Assembly (NCBI GenBank): GCA_002343825.1
Contig: DDSL01000131.1
Coordinates: 1-10,128 of the forward strand
DNA length: 10,128 bases
Source of the DNA: Chthonomonas sp. UBA2391
GTDB lineage: Bacteria > Armatimonadota > Fimbriimonadia > Fimbriimonadales > Fimbriimonadaceae
Direction of reading: 5' to 3'
Positions 5,811-10,128 of this stretch are shown in pieces. The notes beneath the pieces are model-generated. The model ran no database searches, was not told the origin of the DNA, and was given only the letters and a program-made list of their open reading frames with translations. The position numbers and the translations under genes are program-made. Each line of letters starts with the position of its first letter. The stretch's first letter is position 1.

Positions 5811-7772
5811 CTACTCCAGAGTCTTCTGGATTGCCGCCACAACCTGGTCCACATCGGGCAGCGCGGCATATTCATAGATCGGGTTGTATCCGATATGGAC
5901 ATCTGGCCGGCTGACCACCTGGGGTGCGGCGAGGAGGAGGTTGAACATCTCCGGGGTCGAGGTCACCGTGGCGACGATCGCTTGAGCAAAGCCGCAGGTC
6001 TCGGTGTCCTCTTGGATCACGACTAATCGGCCCGTCTTTTCAAGAGAGGTCTTCAGCGTTGCATAGTCGAAGGGCACAATCGACCGGGCGTCGATGATCT
6101 CCAGCGAGACACCGGGGAGTTTGGCAACCGCTTCGTCGGCCAGCTCGAGGGTGTTGCCCCAGGTGAGGACCGTCACGTCGGTGCCCGACTGCACGATTCG
6201 AGCCGAGCCGAACTCCACGGGGGTCACGTCTTGCACATCGACCCTCTTGCGGAAGATGTGCTTGGGGACAAAGATGAAGCAGGGGTCGTCACTGTTAATC
6301 GCCGTCCAGAAGAGGCCCGCGGCATCTTGCGGAGTGCTTGGCACCGCAACCTTCATCCCCGGAGTGTGAGCAAAGTAGGCCTCATTGCTCTGGCTATGCC
6401 AAAGCGAGCCGCCGGGCAGGTAGGCGCCATAGGGGGCATAGACCGTCATGGGGCACTTGAAGTCACCGAACGACCGCCAACGCAGGGTCGAAATGTTGCT
6501 GATGATCTGGTTCCAACCGGGGGCAAAGAAGTCCACGAATTGGAGTTCGAAGATCGGCTTGAAGCCATAAGCGGCCATCCCGACGGCAACGCCCATAATG
6601 GTCGCCTCGGCAAGGGGTGAATTGAAGACCTGCTTGGGAAACTTCTCGCTGCAGCCGGCCGTGATCTTGAAGACTCCACCCTTCGGGTCTTCGATATCCT
6701 CGCCAAAGAAGATCGTCTGAGGATCGTTTTCGAGGGCCTTGTGGAAGACGCGGTTGATGCTGTCGACCATCGTCTGCGGTCCGGTTTCGATTGGGGGCTT
6801 GGCGGCGGGTCGGCTCTCGCCCCACAGGTGGTCCATGACCTCACTCGCCCGGGGATCTTCGGCGGTTTCGGCGCGGAGATAGTCGGCGTCGACTTCGGCG
6901 GTGACCTCTTCGAGCATCTTTGCGTACTGCTCCTCGGTCAGGCTTCCAGCTGCGATGAGCTCATCCTTAAGAAGCTTGATCGGGTCGCGATCGGCCATGG
7001 CGGCGATTTCGTCCAGGTCTCGATAGACCCGGTGGTCGTCGCTGCTCGTGTGGCTACTGAGACGGTCGAGATCCACCCAGAGGATCGTCGGGCCTTCCCC
7101 GCTGCGCGCCTTCGCTACGGCGGCGGAAAACTTTTCGTGGACGTCGTCGACTCGTCGGCCATCGACCTTCACCATGTGGTCGTTGCTCAGGATCCCGCCG
7201 ATGTTGTACGGCATAAAGTGTTCGGTCGGGGTGCTGATGCCGTACTTGTTATCCTCGATCATGAAGATCACGGGCAACTTCTCTTGGACGGCAAAGGCGA
7301 TGGCCTCATAGAATTCGCCTTGGCGACTGGCGGCATCACCGACGCTGGCCAAGCAGACCGAATCTTTGCCGTCGAGCATCATTGCCCAGGCGGTACCGGT
7401 GGCCGGCAGCAATGATCCGCCCGTCGGGGTGCAGACGCTGAAGACATTGTGCTCAGCCGAGCTGTAGTGTCCGGGCATCTGGCGCCCGCCGCTGCTACTC
7501 TCCCGCTTGGCAAAGTAGGCAAGAGCCAAGTCGTAGTTGCTCAGGCCCCGGGCCAACATCAGAGCCCGGCTGCGGTAGTAGGGGAAGATCCAGTCGTCTG
7601 GTCGCAAGGAGTCGGCCAAGACGGCGAGCGCCTCGTGCCCCATTCCCGAAACCTGGAACCAACCTTTGCTCTGCCGAAGCAGAATGCCTTCGCGTCGGTC
7701 GCCCTCTCGGCTCTTCACCATCAGGCGTAAAAGATCAATCTTGGTCGAAGTTTCGATGCCGGTTGCAGACAT
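5811..7772 (-). CDS. 2-oxoacid (probably branched-chain) dehydrogenase E1, fused alpha and beta subunits
   Basis: The thiamin-diphosphate-dependent decarboxylase component of a 2-oxoacid dehydrogenase complex, with alpha and beta parts in one 653-residue chain. Alpha part (about 1-300): GMGHEA (43-48), FPYYRSRAL (63-71), the ThDP/Mg motif from GD (145-146) to N175 in EDNKYGIS, and the loop HTSSDDHRVYR (241-251) with its conserved His. A linker with acidic and Pro/Ala-rich stretches (about 280-332) leads to the beta part (335-653): FGEDI (356-360), GGVFKIT, NSPLAEATIMGVAVGMA, FELQFVDFF, GGSLWHSQSNEA (454-465, including the catalytic-region His H459) and the C-terminal IGYNPIYE. Branched-chain specificity is the usual annotation for this fused type, but pyruvate or another 2-oxoacid cannot be excluded. 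E2 and E3 are not in the window. The frame extends to an ATG at 7874, but the ATG at 7772 has GAGAGGA 5 nt upstream and avoids overlap with the divergent gene. Confidence 0.92.
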   Translation of the reverse strand: MSATGIETSTKIDLLRLMVKSREGDRREGILLRQSKGWFQVSGMGHEALAVLADSLRPDDWIFPYYRSRALMLARGLSNYDLALAYFAKRESSSGGRQMPGHYSSAEHNVFSVCTPTGGSLLPATGTAWAMMLDGKDSVCLASVGDAASRQGEFYEAIAFAVQEKLPVIFMIEDNKYGISTPTEHFMPYNIGGILSNDHMVKVDGRRVDDVHEKFSAAVAKARSGEGPTILWVDLDRLSSHTSSDDHRVYRDLDEIAAMADRDPIKLLKDELIAAGSLTEEQYAKMLEEVTAEVDADYLRAETAEDPRASEVMDHLWGESRPAAKPPIETGPQTMVDSINRVFHKALENDPQTIFFGEDIEDPKGGVFKITAGCSEKFPKQVFNSPLAEATIMGVAVGMAAYGFKPIFELQFVDFFAPGWNQIISNISTLRWRSFGDFKCPMTVYAPYGAYLPGGSLWHSQSNEAYFAHTPGMKVAVPSTPQDAAGLFWTAINSDDPCFIFVPKHIFRKRVDVQDVTPVEFGSARIVQSGTDVTVLTWGNTLELADEAVAKLPGVSLEIIDARSIVPFDYATLKTSLEKTGRLVVIQEDTETCGFAQAIVATVTSTPEMFNLLLAAPQVVSRPDVHIGYNPIYEYAALPDVDQVVAAIQKTLE

Positions 7773-7777
7773 AAGTA

Positions 7778-7784
7778 TCCTCTC
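7778..7784 (-). promoter_or_regulatory. Shine-Dalgarno that decides the E1 start
   Basis: GAGAGGA on the minus strand, 5 nt before the ATG at 7772. It favours this start over the in-frame ATG at 7874, which would add 34 residues with no family resemblance and run through the divergent promoter. Confidence 0.7.
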
Positions 7785-7821
7785 GTTTCTCCGTTGAAAC
7801 AGCCTCGGCTGATTGGTGCAA

Positions 7822-7827
7822 AGTATA
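7822..7827 (-). promoter_or_regulatory. Candidate -10 hexamer for the fused E1 gene
   Basis: TATACT on the minus strand (5/6 match to TATAAT). Transcription would start near 7815, giving a leader of about 43 nt that includes the GAGAGGA site. No TTGACA-like -35 is visible; the position 17 bp upstream is occupied by the opposing gene's TATACT. Confidence 0.5.
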
Positions 7828-7844
7828 CCGGTCGGGGGTTTCGC

Positions 7845-7850
7845 TATACT
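7845..7850 (+). promoter_or_regulatory. Candidate -10 hexamer for a leaderless aminotransferase transcript
   Basis: TATACT (5/6 match to TATAAT) lies exactly 7 nt before the ATG at 7858, so the transcript should begin at or next to the start codon. There is no good Shine-Dalgarno. The same spacing is seen for the GTG of the CPBP gene, which strengthens both. Confidence 0.6.
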
Positions 7851-7857
7851 GGATTTC

Positions 7858-9072
7858 ATGCCGCAGGCCTCCACCCGCGCTCACCTGGCTCCACCTTCGC
7901 CGATCCGCAAGCTGGCACCCTATGCCGATGCCGCCAAGGCCAAGGGCATTGATGTCATCCATCTGAACATCGGCCAACCCGACATCGAGGCTCCGGAGGA
8001 GTTTTGGACGGCTCTTGGCGCGAAGCGTCCGAAGGTCTTGGAGTACTCGCATAGTGCTGGCAACCCCACCCTGCGGGCCAAAGCGCGGGCGAGCTACAAG
8101 GCCCAGCTTGGGGTCGAACTGAACGACAGCGAGCTCATGGTCACCACCGCCGGGTCGGAGGCACTGGTCTTCGCGATGATGGCCTGCCTGAATCCTGGCG
8201 ATGAGATCATCATCCCCGAGCCGTTCTATGCCAATTACCTCGGCTTCGCGGTTCTGGCGGGGGTGACTGTCGTCCCCATCACGACCTATCTGGATCAAGA
8301 TTTCGCGCTGCCTTCCATCGAAGCCTTTGAAGAAAAGATCACGCCACGAACGAAGGCGATCTTGATCTGCAACCCCAGCAACCCGACGGGCACGATCTAT
8401 TCGGCGGCCCAGCTCCATGCCCTCGCCGAGGTCGTCCGCAAGCACGACCTCTATCTCATGGCCGACGAGGTGTATCGCGAATTCAATTACACCTCCGAGC
8501 CCGTTCTGAGCGTTCTCCAACTGCCCGGTCTTGAGCAGAACGCAGTAATGGTGGATTCGGTAAGCAAGCGGTTCAGTCTCTGCGGCGCGCGGCTTGGGTT
8601 CTTGGTCAGCAAGAATGCCGAAGTCATGAGCGGGGCCTTGCGATTTGGTCAAGCGCGGCTCTCGCCCCCCGCACTCGCCCAGATCGGAGTCGAGGGCGCT
8701 CTGGAGGCCGGACCCGACTACTTCGACCAAGTCCGAGGCGAATATCGAGCTCGGCGCGACCGCTTGGTGCAGAGATTGAGCGAGATCCCCGGGGCCAAGT
8801 GCCCCAAGATTGACGGCGCTTTCTATGCCACCGTCCGGCTGCCGATCGATGACGGCGACAAGTTTTGCCAGTGGCTTCTCGAAGAGTTTTCTCACGAAGG
8901 GGCCACCGTGATGGTCAGCCCAGCGAGCGGATTTTATGCCACTCCCGGGCTCGGGAAGGATGAGGTGAGATTCGCCTATGTTCTGGAAGAAGGTCGCCTC
9001 GACCGCGCGATGGACTGTCTGAAGGTCGCGCTGCAGGTTTATCCGGGAGCGAAAGTCGCGGCCGGGTCCTAG
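7858..9072 (+). CDS. PLP-dependent class I/II aminotransferase (aspartate aminotransferase-like)
   Basis: A fold-type I aminotransferase that moves amino groups between amino acids and 2-oxoacids; cytosolic, 404 residues, a normal length. Visible hallmarks: LNIGQPDI near the N-terminus (36-43), the TTAGSEAL phosphate-site turn (96-103), the aromatic ring partner in EPFYANY (Y124), NPSNPTG (172-178) with the PLP-contacting Asn, D203 and Y206 in MADEVY, the PLP-lysine K237 in DSVSKRFSLCGARLGF, and R371 in VRFAYV that would bind the substrate carboxylate. Substrate specificity cannot be read from sequence; aspartate, aromatic or branched-chain amino acids are all possible. An in-frame TTG-type start at 7813 exists, but the ATG at 7858 is preferred because it begins just before the usual N-terminal helix and sits 7 nt after a TATACT. 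It is divergent from the E1 gene and is followed after 32 bp by a membrane-protein gene. Confidence 0.92.
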   Translation: MPQASTRAHLAPPSPIRKLAPYADAAKAKGIDVIHLNIGQPDIEAPEEFWTALGAKRPKVLEYSHSAGNPTLRAKARASYKAQLGVELNDSELMVTTAGSEALVFAMMACLNPGDEIIIPEPFYANYLGFAVLAGVTVVPITTYLDQDFALPSIEAFEEKITPRTKAILICNPSNPTGTIYSAAQLHALAEVVRKHDLYLMADEVYREFNYTSEPVLSVLQLPGLEQNAVMVDSVSKRFSLCGARLGFLVSKNAEVMSGALRFGQARLSPPALAQIGVEGALEAGPDYFDQVRGEYRARRDRLVQRLSEIPGAKCPKIDGAFYATVRLPIDDGDKFCQWLLEEFSHEGATVMVSPASGFYATPGLGKDEVRFAYVLEEGRLDRAMDCLKVALQVYPGAKVAAGS

Positions 9073-9104
9073 GACCCCCTGACACGATCACGTCTGAATC
9101 GATT

Positions 9105-10128
9105 ATGGCCCCCGCATCCTCGCCATTTGAGCAGCATTACCGCCCGGTGATCTTCTGGGTGATCACGCTGGGGCTACTTGCGGCGGCGGTTTGGCTCTTG
9201 AGGCCCTTTTTGCCGGCCCTCAGTTTGGCCGTCGTCCTGAGCGTTCTCATGAATCCGCTCTATCGGCGGTGGAAGGCGCTGCGTGGCGAAAACATGGCCG
9301 CCCTGGCAACTGTTTTCGCTACGATCTTCATCGTTTTGATTCCCTTGGTCATCGCGGTGGCCTTGCTCTATAGCCAGCTGAGCGGGTTGGTGGGCCAGCT
9401 GCAGGAGGTTCCCGGAGAGACGGCCAGCATCGAGACCTTTGTCGCCGATGCCGACAAACGCTTGGCTGGGGTCAAGCAGCAGATCGGTGTCCAGTTTGAC
9501 CTGGTCGAGTGGTTCAACAAGAACCGCGACCGGATCACCGAGGCGGCCCAACAAGGGGTCGGGCAGGTGGCAGTCACGGCCGGAAAAGGGATTTTTAGCA
9601 TCGTCGTGGCCCTCTTCGTGATGTTCTACATGCTTCGCGATGGGCACCGGCTGCGCGAACCGGCGGCTGAGCTTTTGCCCTTTGCGAAGGAGCGGAGCTT
9701 CCGGATGTTCGAGCGGGTTGGAGCGACGATCCGGGCGGTCTTCTTGGCCGTGGTGGTCGTCAGCGCCGTGCAGAGCACCCTTGCCTTCTTGACCTATTGG
9801 GCCTGCGGTGCGCCCTCGCCGGCGGTTCTGGCGGCGATCACCTTTATCTTCTGCCTGATCCCGCTCTTGGGGGCTCCGGCGGTCTATGTCCCGGTAGCCT
9901 TGATCCTTTTTAGCCAAGGGAAAGTCGTTCCCGCCATCATCGTTTTGGTGGTCGGCTTCGGGGTCATCAGCCAGATCGACAACCTTCTGAGGCCGTATTA
10001 CATCGGGTCGTATGTGTCGTTCCACGTGGTCGGGGTCTTTCTGAGTCTGTTGGGTGGAGTGCTAACGATCGGCCCGCTGGGACTGATGGTTGGTCCGGTG
10101 CTGCTAACGCTCCTGCTCGGCTTGCAAG
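9105..10128 (+). CDS. AI-2E/PerM family transporter, 3' end outside window
   Basis: 341 residues are visible from the ATG at 9105 and the frame is still open at the window end. Family evidence: a pair of N-terminal membrane helices (about 15-50), a third (66-90), a soluble segment (91-155) rich in charged residues, then helix 162-176 ending in FYMLRDGHRLREPAAELLP (174-192), an FxLxxD...LLP signature of the family. The C-terminal half has the PLLGAPAVYVPVALILF helix pair and LLRPYYIGSYVSFHVVGVF followed by LLGGVLTIGPLGLMVGP, the typical end of AI-2E proteins. Members are annotated as AI-2 exporters (TqsA), Na+/H+ antiporters or permeases, so the cargo is unknown. Only a few residues are probably missing, judged from the usual 340-380 length. 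No Shine-Dalgarno or -10-like hexamer is seen at the start; the 32-bp gap after the aminotransferase suggests co-transcription. Confidence 0.9.
   Translation, partial: MAPASSPFEQHYRPVIFWVITLGLLAAAVWLLRPFLPALSLAVVLSVLMNPLYRRWKALRGENMAALATVFATIFIVLIPLVIAVALLYSQLSGLVGQLQEVPGETASIETFVADADKRLAGVKQQIGVQFDLVEWFNKNRDRITEAAQQGVGQVAVTAGKGIFSIVVALFVMFYMLRDGHRLREPAAELLPFAKERSFRMFERVGATIRAVFLAVVVVSAVQSTLAFLTYWACGAPSPAVLAAITFIFCLIPLLGAPAVYVPVALILFSQGKVVPAIIVLVVGFGVISQIDNLLRPYYIGSYVSFHVVGVFLSLLGGVLTIGPLGLMVGPVLLTLLLGLQ

Noticed and set aside
7248..7260. DnaA-box-like TTATCCTCG
   Set aside because: Only 7/9, single, and inside the E1 coding sequence; a chance match.
7773..7874. 34-residue N-terminal extension of the E1 protein to the ATG at 7874
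   Set aside because: It would overlap the divergent aminotransferase start and promoter, and the ATG at 7772 has a good Shine-Dalgarno.
7735..8895. Minus-strand open frame of 386 codons opposite the aminotransferase
   Set aside because: Shadow of a well-supported aminotransferase; no domain signature, and it crosses the divergent promoter and the E1 start.
9174..10025. Minus-strand open frame of 283 codons, extremely rich in Asp/Arg/Gln
   Set aside because: The composition is what an antisense reading of a hydrophobic membrane protein gives; the opposite strand encodes an AI-2E family protein.

Overview
The window (about 60% GC by eye) comes from a bacterial chromosome with eight protein genes, two of them cut by the window ends. 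Two genes carry a TANNNT -10-like hexamer exactly 7 nt before the start codon. Together with a dnaA that lacks the usual dnaN/recF/gyrB neighbours and a single-chain alpha-beta E1 dehydrogenase, this makes me lean towards a deep-branching group such as Armatimonadota (Fimbriimonas-like), Chloroflexota or Deinococcota. That is an inference; no gene here is a decisive taxonomic marker. I see no tRNA, rRNA, CRISPR array, insertion sequence or phage gene.

Layout. 1-1676 (minus strand): a secreted Asp-box/BNR beta-propeller protein (partial) preceded by a secreted protein of unknown function, probably one transcription unit. 1677-1766: a short divergent intergenic region. 1767-4213 (plus): a CPBP-family membrane protease with an extra N-terminal extracytoplasmic segment, overlapping by ATGA a NifS/IscS-type cysteine desulfurase. 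4214-4383: a dnaA leader with three inverted repeats, one with perfect 9-bp arms. 4384-5769 (plus): dnaA, full length. 5770-5810: a strong hairpin shared by two convergent genes. 5811-7772 (minus): a fused 2-oxoacid dehydrogenase E1 (alpha plus beta in one chain). 7773-7857: a compact divergent promoter region with two opposed TATACT hexamers 17 bp apart. 7858-9072 (plus): a class I PLP aminotransferase. 9105-end (plus): an AI-2E/PerM family membrane protein, cut by the window end.

How it fits together. The genes are mostly housekeeping: replication initiation, sulfur mobilisation from cysteine, 2-oxoacid oxidation and amino-acid transamination. The E1 gene and the aminotransferase are divergent and share a promoter region. 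An aminotransferase makes 2-oxoacids and this E1 family consumes them, so coordinated or mutually exclusive expression is plausible but unproven. I found no clearly new defence or mobile system. The most unusual signals are in the non-coding DNA: the repeat-rich dnaA leader and the symmetrical divergent promoter.
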